64,000 bases of DNA, taken from the NCBI RefSeq assembly GCF_016482685.1, contig NZ_JACYHF010000008.1, positions 204,532-268,531 of the forward strand, read 5' to 3'. The translations under genes were made by a program, and so were the position numbers. The notes beneath the pieces are model-generated. The model searched no databases and was not told the DNA's origin. It was given only the letters and a program-made list of their open reading frames with translations. Positions 33,672 to 39,902 of the stretch are shown piece by piece (position 1 is the first letter of the stretch; the number at the start of each line of letters is the position of its first letter). This stretch comes from Streptomyces sp. DSM 110735. Its GTDB lineage: Bacteria > Actinomycetota > Actinomycetes > Streptomycetales > Streptomycetaceae.

Positions 33672-34562
33672 TCAGCGTCCCCGCAGCAACAGCCCCAGCA
33701 TCCGCAGGCGGGACGGGGACGCCGAGCCGTTCAGGATGTCGGCGCCGCGCTTCGACACCGCGTCGGCGGTGAGGAGTTCGACCTCGACCAGGGTGCTCAG
33801 CAGGCGGCGGTGCGGGGGCGGCGCCAGGAGGGGCAGGTTCCTTGCCTTCTCCAACGACGTGCGGGCGAGGGTGACTTCGTGGTCGACCAGGGCGCGCAGG
33901 GCAGAGGGGTCGGGGTCCTTCGTCAGGTCGTCCACCGTGAGGGAGAAGCGGGTCAGGGTGTCCGTCGGGATGCCGGGGCGTCCCTCGCGCAGGTCCTCCG
34001 CCAAGTCGTTGACGAAGTCCAGGCGTTGGGCGCCCTCGATGAACGTCCGGCAGGCGGCTCGGAAGGAGGGGGTGGTGTCGTCCTGGGGGCCAAGGAGGGT
34101 GCCGATGAGCATGAAGGCGGGGACGGAGTAGGCGTCGAGGTACGACTGGTAGTCGGACTCCGTCTCGAAGCCCGTGAAGGTCAACTCCGCCGGTGCGGTG
34201 GCCAGATAGGTCTCCGCCGTCTCCCTCATGCGGGGGTACGCGGTGATGGTGTGCGCCAGCGTGCGGATCAGGGGGTCGTCACTGTCGCCGGTGTCCAGCG
34301 CCTTGCGCACCCGTTCCTCCCAGGCGGCCCAGGCACGCTCCCGTTCGGGCAGCGGACCGGTGTCCAGGAGGTTGTCGCCGTGTTCCATCACGGCCGTCGC
34401 CGCGAGGACGTGGGGCAGGACCCGGCGGGGCAGCAGCCAGCGGGCGGCCAGGTAGGCGGTGGAGCGGGAGTGCTTCACCAACTCCCGCTGTGCGCCGTAG
34501 TCCTCACGTAATCCGGCGTCCCGGATGTCCGCCGCGTCCAGGCTCTTCGTCCATGTGCTCAT
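33672..34562 (-). CDS. squalene/phytoene synthase-like protein with a TTA codon
   Basis: A 296-residue all-alpha protein of the trans-isoprenyl diphosphate (head-to-head) synthase fold. Both aspartate motifs are visible: D63-N-L-L-D67 (MEHGDNLLD) and D182-F-V-N-D186-L-A-E-D190, as in phytoene and squalene synthases, so it may be active. The usual substrate is FPP or GGPP; no carotenoid or hopanoid genes are adjacent, so the product is unknown. ATG 34562 overlaps the stop of an upstream hydrolase remnant as ATGA. Leucine 18 is a TTA codon (34509-34511), the rare bldA-dependent codon. Confidence is moderate for the family and low for the product. Confidence 0.7.
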   Translation of the reverse strand: MSTWTKSLDAADIRDAGLREDYGAQRELVKHSRSTAYLAARWLLPRRVLPHVLAATAVMEHGDNLLDTGPLPERERAWAAWEERVRKALDTGDSDDPLIRTLAHTITAYPRMRETAETYLATAPAELTFTGFETESDYQSYLDAYSVPAFMLIGTLLGPQDDTTPSFRAACRTFIEGAQRLDFVNDLAEDLREGRPGIPTDTLTRFSLTVDDLTKDPDPSALRALVDHEVTLARTSLEKARNLPLLAPPPHRRLLSTLVEVELLTADAVSKRGADILNGSASPSRLRMLGLLLRGR

Positions 34563-34949
34563 CGGTCCGATCGTAGAGCGGTGGCGGAGTCGGTGTCGTC
34601 CATGAAGCTCAGCATCCGGGCGTTGAGCAGGTCGGGGTGGTCCATCTGCGGCACATGCCCGGTGGCGGCGACGATCTCGGCGCGGGCGCCGGGGATCAGG
34701 CGGGGCACCCGCTCCGCCTGCCGCCGGGGGTGGACGAGCAGGCTGCGCCTGCCCATGACCAGGTAGAACGGCGTGCGGATCGAGCCCAGTTCCGCGTCCG
34801 ACAGCGGCAGCGGGGCGGGGCGGCGCATCCGGAAGGCACGCGCGCGCAGTTGGGCCATCGTGCGCAGTTCGGGGACGACGAGCACCGGCTGGTCCAGCCA
34901 GGCGGCGAGCCGGGGGCGCAGCGCCTTGGGGGCGAAGGTCGCGAAGTGT
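34559..34949 (-). pseudogene. alpha/beta hydrolase, C-terminal fragment
   Basis: The frame ends with a hydrolase-like C-terminal part (FAPKALRPRLAAWLDQPVL to GHVPQMDHPDLLNARM) that keeps the catalytic His (GHVPQMDH) and the RTPFYLVMGRRSLLVH strand. The N-terminal half with the nucleophile is missing: upstream of about 34949 the sequence turns into the start of a TetR gene on the other strand. About 130 of an expected roughly 280 residues remain. The stop overlaps the start of the synthase-like gene (ATGA), so the two were once an operon. Confidence 0.7.
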
Positions 34950-35422
34950 AGACCACGAGGAGCGGCGGACCCAGATCGCCGAGGCGCTCGTCCGGGTGGC
35001 CGGGACCACGTGCGACCGTCGAGGCCATCCTCCTGTCGTCCCTGCCGACCGACGAGGAGAGCCGCGTCTTCCACCTGCTCTACACCTCGTACGCGATCCT
35101 GTCGGTGACCGACGAGGCGCTGGCCGCGCAGCCGTTCATCGACAACCCGGACTCCGCCGAGGACGTCCTGACCGCCCTGCTCCGGCAGGCGCAGGAGGAC
35201 GGTCTTGCCGACCCCGGGGCGGACGCCCGTACGGAGGCGATCGGGCTGCTCGCCATGGCGGCCGGTCTGGGCACCGGCGTCCTCGTCGGCCAGCGGGGTC
35301 CCGAATCGGCGGCGGAGGTACTGCGTCACCACCTGGACCGGATCTTCACCGCCCCGGCGAAGTCCGAGGCCAGGGGCGGGAAACGGCACCCGGAGCACGG
35401 ATCGACTGTGTCCGCGCGCTGA
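34948..35422 (+). pseudogene. TetR family regulator broken by an internal deletion/frameshift
   Basis: Two parts of one TetR protein lie in different frames. The N-terminal beginning VDHEERRTQIAEALVRVAGT (34948 onward, frame 1) stops matching near 35008, and the C-terminal domain TVEAILLSSLPTDEESRVFH...VTDEALAAQPFIDNPDSAED runs in frame 2 to TGA 35420-35422. The helix-turn-helix between them, about 50 residues in relatives, is missing, and there is no usable start codon. It would originally have been divergent from the hydrolase whose fragment abuts it. Confidence 0.72.
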
Positions 35423-35487
35423 CAACCGGCGCCGCCACAAAGGGAGTCCCATGTTCCGACTGCCCCTCTCGGGGGCACAACCTCTTC

Positions 35488-36048
35488 ATGCTCCATGGGA
35501 TCGACGTCAGCGCCTACCAGTCCTCGTCGTACGACACCGACGGGCTCTCCTTCGCCTTCATCAAGGCGACGGAAGGCCGGTCGTACGTCAACTCCAGACT
35601 CGCGGCCCAGACGAAGACCGCGCGGGACGCCGGTCTGGTCGTGGGCTTCTACCACTTCCTGTGGCCCGGCAATCTCACCGATCAGGCCGAGTACTTCGTG
35701 GCGAAGGCGCCGGACAAGCCCGGGGACATCCTGGCCGTCGACTGGGAGACCACCGGCGACGGCACCCACGCCAGCAACGCGGAGAAGGACGCGTTCATCC
35801 GCAAGCTGAAGCAACTGCGCCCGAAGAACCGGGTCGTGCTCTACACGAACCGCAACTTCTGGCTGAACGTGGACACGACCTCGTACGCCGGTGACGGACT
35901 GTGGATCGCCGACTATGTGAGCGCGGGCAAGCCGCGCATCAAGGCGAAGTGGCGGTTCCACCAGTACACCAGCGAGCCGCTCGACAAGGACGTGGCCGAC
36001 TTCTCCAGCAAGGCCGCCCTGGTGGCCTGGGCGCACCTCAGCTCGTAG
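35488..36048 (+). CDS. glycoside hydrolase family 25 (lysozyme-like) without signal peptide
   Basis: A 186-residue GH25 domain: MLHGIDVSAYQS at the N-terminus gives D6, and D85-W-E87 (AVDWETTGDG) is the catalytic DxE pair; ALVAWAHLSS ends the barrel. It would cleave the glycan strands of peptidoglycan. There is no signal peptide or binding repeat, so export by Sec is not evident; it may act on lysis or use another route. ATG 35488 has only weak ribosome binding sequence; a strong AAGGGAGTCCC serves an ATG at 35451 in a different frame. It follows the TetR pseudogene and is convergent with the next gene. Confidence 0.82.
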   Translation: MLHGIDVSAYQSSSYDTDGLSFAFIKATEGRSYVNSRLAAQTKTARDAGLVVGFYHFLWPGNLTDQAEYFVAKAPDKPGDILAVDWETTGDGTHASNAEKDAFIRKLKQLRPKNRVVLYTNRNFWLNVDTTSYAGDGLWIADYVSAGKPRIKAKWRFHQYTSEPLDKDVADFSSKAALVAWAHLSS

Positions 36049-36084
36049 GAGGCACCGGGCGGCGTTGCCGGGTTCCGTCGGGGG

Positions 36085-36747
36085 TCAGCCCTTGAACTCC
36101 GCCGGGCGCTCCGGGGAAGCCGCCGCCAGCGCCGCGCGGACCGCGTCCACGCCCTCGCGCAGACCGTAGACCGGGGTGGCGGGCTGCTGGCGCCAGGAGT
36201 CGTCGATGCCGCCCGCGTCGACGGTGTCGAAGCCGAGTGCGTCGATGAGCGCGCGGACCTTCGTCTTGGCTGCCTCGTCGTCCCCGGCGACCGGGAGGGC
36301 CAGGCGGTCCGGGTCGCCGGCGGGGCGGGGGCGGTCCAGGATGTCCTGGGCGTAGGTGCCGTTGAACGCCTTGACGACGGGGCGTCCGAGGTGGCGCTCG
36401 GTCCAGCGGCTCTCGGTGATGCCCTCGTCCTCGATGCCCGCGATCCGGCCGTCGCGCTCACGCGGGTAGTAGTTGTTGGTGTCGATCACGGCGGCTCCCT
36501 CGGCGGCGCCGTCGAGCAGCCCTGCGGGCAGGTCCGGGACCGCCTTCAGCGGGACGGTGACCACGACGACCTCGGCGCCGTTCGCCGCCTCCTCGGCCCG
36601 TACGGGTGTCGCGCCGGTCTCCTCGGCCAGCGCCTTGAGCGTCTCGGGACCGCGCGAGTTGGCCACGGACACGTCGTGACCGAGGGCGGTGAGCCGCCGG
36701 GTGAGGTTGCCGCCGATGTTGCCCGCGCCGATGATGCCGATCTTCAT
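36085..36747 (-). CDS. F420H2:NADP+ oxidoreductase/NADP-binding reductase-like protein
   Basis: A 220-residue protein with the Rossmann start MKIGIIGAGNIGGNLTRRLT and the following NSRGPETL, a motif typical of NADPH-dependent F420 reductases (Fno) and related YqfL/pyrroline-reductase-like NAD(P)-binding proteins. Other recognised segments are AVIDTNNYYPRERDG, VKAFNGTYAQDI and GGIDDSWRQQPATPVYG. It may shuttle hydride between NADP and F420 or act on a small ligand. The ATG at 36747 follows TGAGAGGTTTTC. A short dyad ATGCA-TG-TGCAT (36766-36777) precedes it. It is convergent with the GH25 gene. Confidence 0.78.
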   Translation of the reverse strand: MKIGIIGAGNIGGNLTRRLTALGHDVSVANSRGPETLKALAEETGATPVRAEEAANGAEVVVVTVPLKAVPDLPAGLLDGAAEGAAVIDTNNYYPRERDGRIAGIEDEGITESRWTERHLGRPVVKAFNGTYAQDILDRPRPAGDPDRLALPVAGDDEAAKTKVRALIDALGFDTVDAGGIDDSWRQQPATPVYGLREGVDAVRAALAAASPERPAEFKG

Positions 36748-36765
36748 GAAAACCTCTCAGGGTTC

Positions 36766-36777
36766 ATGCATGTGCAT
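36766..36777. promoter_or_regulatory. short dyad before the F420/NADP reductase-like gene
   Basis: ATGCA-TG-TGCAT lies 19 bp upstream of the start codon, close to or over the expected promoter. It may be an operator of an unlinked regulator. The interval 36778-36897 holds nothing that looks like a gene. Confidence 0.35.
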
Positions 36778-36897
36778 TCTTCTGCCGTGGGCGACAACCG
36801 TGGGGCGGGGCGGGCTATTCCGGCGGGTACGGCGAACAGGTGACAGCCGCAGGGCGCGGGGCGTCGGGGGTCAGGCGTCGGGCGTCGGAGCGCGAAA

Positions 36898-36924
36898 AAG
36901 GGGCACCCCGGCAGGGCGCCCCTT
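36898..36924 (-). terminator. intrinsic terminator of the EF-hand gene
   Basis: AAGGGGCACCC-CGGCA-GGGCGCCCCTT (one A.C mismatch) lies 12 bp past the EF-hand stop. Read on the minus strand it is followed by TTTTT, giving a classical intrinsic terminator. Confidence 0.88.
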
Positions 36925-36936
36925 CCCGCACACGTG

Positions 36937-37149
36937 TCACTTGGCCAGGTAGGCCCAGAACTCGTCGAACGACAGGACCTTGTCGCCGTTGAGGTCGCGG
37001 GTCTTGATGATGGCCGCCGCCACCGTCTCGGTCACGTTCCAGTCGCCCTGCTGAGCGAGGGCGCTCTTGAACTCCGACGCGGTGATGAACCCGTCACCGT
37101 CCGCGTCGATCCGCTGGAACTGCTTGCGTGCTTCCTCGATGTCGGCCAC
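36937..37149 (-). CDS. small two-EF-hand calcium-binding protein
   Basis: A 70-residue calmodulin-like protein. EF loop 1 (15-26) is DADGDGFITASE, fully canonical with ligands at positions 1, 3, 5, 7, 9 and 12. EF loop 2 (52-63) is DLNGDKVLSFDE, with Lys replacing the usual Gly at loop position 6, so affinity may be lower. The start is GTG 37149 (VADIEEARKQFQ) after AAAAAGGGGCGG. It has its own intrinsic terminator and lies 61 bp from the MerR gene on the same strand. By size and synteny it matches, from memory, the S. coelicolor CabB-type proteins that sense cytosolic calcium. Confidence 0.9.
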   Translation of the reverse strand: MADIEEARKQFQRIDADGDGFITASEFKSALAQQGDWNVTETVAAAIIKTRDLNGDKVLSFDEFWAYLAK

Positions 37150-37210
37150 CGATCCGCCCCTTTTTATCTCGTGTGTGCGCTGCCGTACCGGCATACTGAC
37201 GCTGGTCAGA

Positions 37211-38122
37211 TTAACCGTCCGTACGCGCCCGCAGTGCGGCGACCACCCACCCGAAGTCCTCCTCGTGGTCGAAGACGGGCGTTCCCTTCAGGACGCCGAG
37301 CAGTCTGCGGTACCGCGCGAGCCGGGGATTGTGCGAGGCGAGCATCCGCTCAAGGACCTTGTCCCGGTCGGTGTCGCCGAGCAGCTCCCGCAGCACCGTC
37401 TCCGCCTCGGGGGACGCCGGATCGATGCCCTTCTCCCGTGCGGCGCCCGCGAGTTGGACCAGCCGACGGGCGAACCACATGGACGCGCCGGGCGGTGCGC
37501 CCTGCCCCCGGTCGGCGGCGTTGAACTCCGCCGCCCTCCGCATCTGCGCCCGGAACTCCGGGTCCTGGACCAGTTCCGCCAACTCCACCCACGCGTCCAC
37601 CTGTTCGGGGGTGGGGTCGTCCGGCAGGTTCATCGCGCTGTTCCGCATCCGGGTGCGGATCTCGGGGTCCGCCGTGTCGAGTCCGTGGAACATCTCCTCC
37701 ACGAACTCCTCCATGATCCGCCGCCGTTCGGCTGCCGACAGCCGGGCCAGTCTGTTCATCAGGGTCGTCTCCTCCGCGCTCGAGCCACGTCTCGCGACGG
37801 ACGACAGCACCGCGCGGGTCACCTTCAGCGAGCTGATCTGCGCGTCCAGCGCCACCACATGGGCGGCGGCGACCTCCGCCACCGTCCGCTCCCCGGCCAG
37901 GACCTGCCGCACGTCCGCGAGACCGAGCCCCAGTTCGCGCAGCGTCCGGATCAGCTCCAGCCGGGCCACCGAAGCGGCGTCGTAGAGCCGGTAACCGCCA
38001 CTGGAGCGGGTCACCGGAGGAAGGGCGCCCTCGTCGGACCAGTACCGGATGGTGCGGACGGTCAGACCGGTCGCCCGCGCCAGATCGCCGATGGTGAGAA
38101 AGCCCGTGCCGTCGTCGTTCAC
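37211..38122 (-). CDS. MerR family transcriptional regulator
   Basis: A 303-residue MerR protein. The N-terminal winged helix-turn-helix is FLTIGDLARATGLTVRTIRY (8-27), followed by YRLYDAASVARLELIRTLRE and a coiled-coil region. The C-terminal domain (about 130-300) is Leu/Arg-rich with WVELAELVQDPEFRAQMRRA and resembles the large ligand-binding regions of TipA-related MerR proteins. GTG 38122 is the start. Its own promoter has the 19-bp spacer typical of MerR-controlled genes (-35 at 38155-38160, -10 at 38130-38135), so autoregulation by DNA distortion is likely. The ligand is unknown. Confidence 0.88.
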   Translation of the reverse strand: MNDDGTGFLTIGDLARATGLTVRTIRYWSDEGALPPVTRSSGGYRLYDAASVARLELIRTLRELGLGLADVRQVLAGERTVAEVAAAHVVALDAQISSLKVTRAVLSSVARRGSSAEETTLMNRLARLSAAERRRIMEEFVEEMFHGLDTADPEIRTRMRNSAMNLPDDPTPEQVDAWVELAELVQDPEFRAQMRRAAEFNAADRGQGAPPGASMWFARRLVQLAGAAREKGIDPASPEAETVLRELLGDTDRDKVLERMLASHNPRLARYRRLLGVLKGTPVFDHEEDFGWVVAALRARTDG

Positions 38123-38129
38123 GCAGCCG

Positions 38130-38160
38130 AGTCTGCGGTCTCCACCCGCTGGAGACTCAA
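38130..38160 (-). promoter_or_regulatory. MerR-type promoter with a 19-bp spacer and central dyad
   Basis: On the minus strand, TTGAGT (-35, 38155-38160) and CAGACT (-10, 38130-38135) are separated by exactly 19 bp. The dyad GTCTCCA-CCCGC-TGGAGAC (38138-38156) fills the spacer. This geometry is diagnostic for MerR-family activation. Confidence 0.8.
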
Positions 38161-38192
38161 GCGGGCGCGGGGAGGACTGCCGACGGACCTGC

Positions 38193-38696
38193 TCAGCGGT
38201 CCGCCAGGCGCATCTCGAACCACGTGGTCTTGCCGCGGGGGAGGAGGTCCACGCCCCAGCGGTCGGAGAGTTTGTCGACGAGGAAGAGACCGCGGCCGCT
38301 GACGTCCAGTTCGCGGACGGGGAGGAGGCAGGGGAGGGCGCGGGAGGGGTCGCGTACCTCGACGCGGATCGAGCCGCGCCGTCGGCGCATGCGGAGTCCG
38401 AAGACGCGGGCGCCGGTGTGCCGTACGGCGTTGCCCACGAGTTCGGAGACGAGTAAGACCGTGTCCTCGGTCATCTTGGGGCTCAGCCCCCAGTGCCGCA
38501 GCACGACGACCTGGACGAGCCGGCGGGCGGTGGCGGCGGACTCGGGGCGGGACGGAAGCCGGACCTCCGCCTCGACCGGGTTGCCGAACAGCTCCAGCGC
38601 CTTGAGCGCCCGTTCGTCCTCGACCGCGGGCGACCAGCGCGCCGCGGCCGCACGGCTGTGTCCCCGTGGCTGTTCGATGCCCTCCAGCCCCGCCAT
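38193..38696 (-). CDS. SpoIIAB/RsbW-like ATP-binding protein with a TTA codon
   Basis: A GHKL ATPase of the anti-sigma-factor/serine kinase group that is expanded in Streptomyces. The N box ELVGNAVRHTG and the G1 region DVSGRGLFLVDKLSDRWG are present, and the C-terminus (GVDLLPRGKTTWFEMR) is typical. Start is uncertain: ATG 38696 (MAGLEGIEQ, 167 residues) is taken here; ATG 38777, or TTG 38855 (which has a strong GAGGGGAG), are in frame. One leucine, the first L of DTVLLVSEL (L81 from this start), is a TTA codon (38454-38456). Binding partners cannot be told from context; no sigma or anti-anti-sigma gene is adjacent. Confidence 0.82.
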   Translation of the reverse strand: MAGLEGIEQPRGHSRAAAARWSPAVEDERALKALELFGNPVEAEVRLPSRPESAATARRLVQVVVLRHWGLSPKMTEDTVLLVSELVGNAVRHTGARVFGLRMRRRRGSIRVEVRDPSRALPCLLPVRELDVSGRGLFLVDKLSDRWGVDLLPRGKTTWFEMRLADR

Positions 38697-39009
38697 GCCC
38701 CCATGATGGCCGTCATCGAGCGGCTCCGGGGGCGTTCCGGTGGAATACGCCCCCTGTACGCCCCTGGTGCGCTCCATGCGCTTGTCATATGCCAACGGCA
38801 CGACAGACTCGGCGGAGGCGCCTCCGACCTGCGGAGACGGCTCGGTTCCTGGCAAGCGAAGGGCTCCCCTCGGCGAGGCAGGCTTAAGGTGGGGTTAAGG
38901 CTCCCATAAACCGCTGCACCGAGGGGACCGAATCAGACGACGCGTCAATTGCAAGGGCCAAGAGGGCATTTGGCCCGGAACTTCGGCCCTGCCGGGGATC
39001 GCTCCGAAG
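38697..39009. other. gap between the ATPase and the enoyl-CoA hydratase genes
   Basis: About 310 bp. The left part (38697-38855) may be the 5' end of the ATPase gene if it starts at TTG 38855. The rest (38856-39009) contains CTTAAGG...GTTAAGG (about 38884-38900) and other AT-rich stretches that are likely promoter sequence for the ATPase gene. No gene is seen. Confidence 0.4.
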
Positions 39010-39060
39010 CGTTCACCCGACGCTCGCGTTCACCCGACGCTCACGTTCACCCGGTACTCA
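39010..39060. repeat. three tandem 17-bp repeats across the enoyl-CoA hydratase stop codon
   Basis: The unit CGTTCACCCGACGCTCG occurs at 39010-39026, again with one change (final A) at 39027-39043, and in a decayed form (CGTTCACCCGGTACTCA) at 39044-39060. The last unit contains the stop codon of the convergent-side gene on the minus strand. It is a local microsatellite-like expansion. Confidence 0.75.
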
Positions 39061-39825
39061 GAGGAACTTGGCCTTGCCCGGTCCCTCCTCCACGAAGCTG
39101 CGCATCCCCCGCTCGCGGTCCTCGGTGGCGAACAGCCCGGCGAACCAGTTGCGTTCCATCGCGAGCCCGGTGTCGAGGTCGGTCTCCAGACCGGTGTCGA
39201 TCGACTCCTTGGCCGCGCGCAGCGCGACCGCCGGACCCTGGGCGAGCCGGGCGGCCCAGGCGTGTGCCTGCTCGTACACCTCGGCGGCGGGGACGACCCG
39301 GTCCACCAGTCCGAGGGAAAGCGCCTCGTCCGCCTTCACCATGCGACCGGTGAAGATGAGGTCCTTCGCCCTGGACGGTCCGATCAGCCGGGGCAGCCGC
39401 TGGGTGCCGCCCGCGCCCGGGATGAGTCCGAGCAGGATCTCGGGCTGGCCGAGCTTGGCGTCGTCGGCGGCGATGCGGTAGTCGGCGCACAGCGCCAGCT
39501 CGCAGCCGCCGCCCAGCGCGTACCCGGTGACGGCGGCGACGACGGGCTTGGGGATGCGGGCGACGGCGGTGAAGGCGTCCTGGAGCGCGCGGGCCCGGCG
39601 GACCATGCCCAGATGGTCCATCGCCTGCATCTCCTTGATGTCCGCCCCGGCGGCGAACACCCGCTCCCCGCCGTAGATCACCACGGCGCGCACGTCGTCG
39701 CGGCGCGTGGCCTCCTCGGCGAGTTCCTTCAGCCGGTCCTGGGTGGCGATGTCCAGCGCGTTCATCGGCGGCCGGTCGAGCCGCAGCGTGCCGACGCCCT
39801 CGGAGACTTCGAGATTCACGGTCAT
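39058..39825 (-). CDS. enoyl-CoA hydratase/isomerase
   Basis: A 255-residue crotonase family enzyme, probably a true 2-enoyl-CoA hydratase. Both catalytic glutamates are kept, in ALGGGCELALCADYRI and GQPEILLGLIPGAGGTQRLP, and the oxyanion-hole residues lie in VFAAGADIKEM. It would act in fatty acid or other acyl-CoA degradation in the cytoplasm. ATG 39825 is the chosen start (MTVNLEVSEG). The stop lies inside a 17-bp tandem repeat. The next gene on the strand, an L,D-transpeptidase, is separated by a terminator. Confidence 0.93.
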   Translation of the reverse strand: MTVNLEVSEGVGTLRLDRPPMNALDIATQDRLKELAEEATRRDDVRAVVIYGGERVFAAGADIKEMQAMDHLGMVRRARALQDAFTAVARIPKPVVAAVTGYALGGGCELALCADYRIAADDAKLGQPEILLGLIPGAGGTQRLPRLIGPSRAKDLIFTGRMVKADEALSLGLVDRVVPAAEVYEQAHAWAARLAQGPAVALRAAKESIDTGLETDLDTGLAMERNWFAGLFATEDRERGMRSFVEEGPGKAKFL

Positions 39826-39856
39826 GCTCAGCAGGTTAACGTCCGCTAACGACGAG

Positions 39857-39889
39857 GGGCCCGGTGCCGTGTGTCACAGCGCCGGGCCC
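39857..39889 (-). terminator. terminator after the first L,D-transpeptidase
   Basis: GGGCCCGGTGC (39857-39867) pairs with GCGCCGGGCCC (39879-39889) with one G.T wobble and an 11-nt loop, 13 bp past the stop codon on the minus strand. Confidence 0.78.
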
Positions 39890-39902
39890 GTCTCGTGGGG
39901 TC

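Noticed and set aside
33672..34562. Carotenoid or hopanoid cluster
   Set aside because: Only one synthase-like gene is present; no desaturase, cyclase, prenyl diphosphate synthase or squalene-hopene cyclase is adjacent.
35451..35894. Short frame with a strong ribosome binding site at 35451
   Set aside because: It overlaps the GH25 gene in another frame and its translation has no recognisable domain; only the start signal was noted as odd.
35488..36048. Prophage remnant around the GH25 lysozyme
   Set aside because: No integrase, portal, capsid, tail or holin gene is present, and flanking genes are ordinary chromosomal ones.
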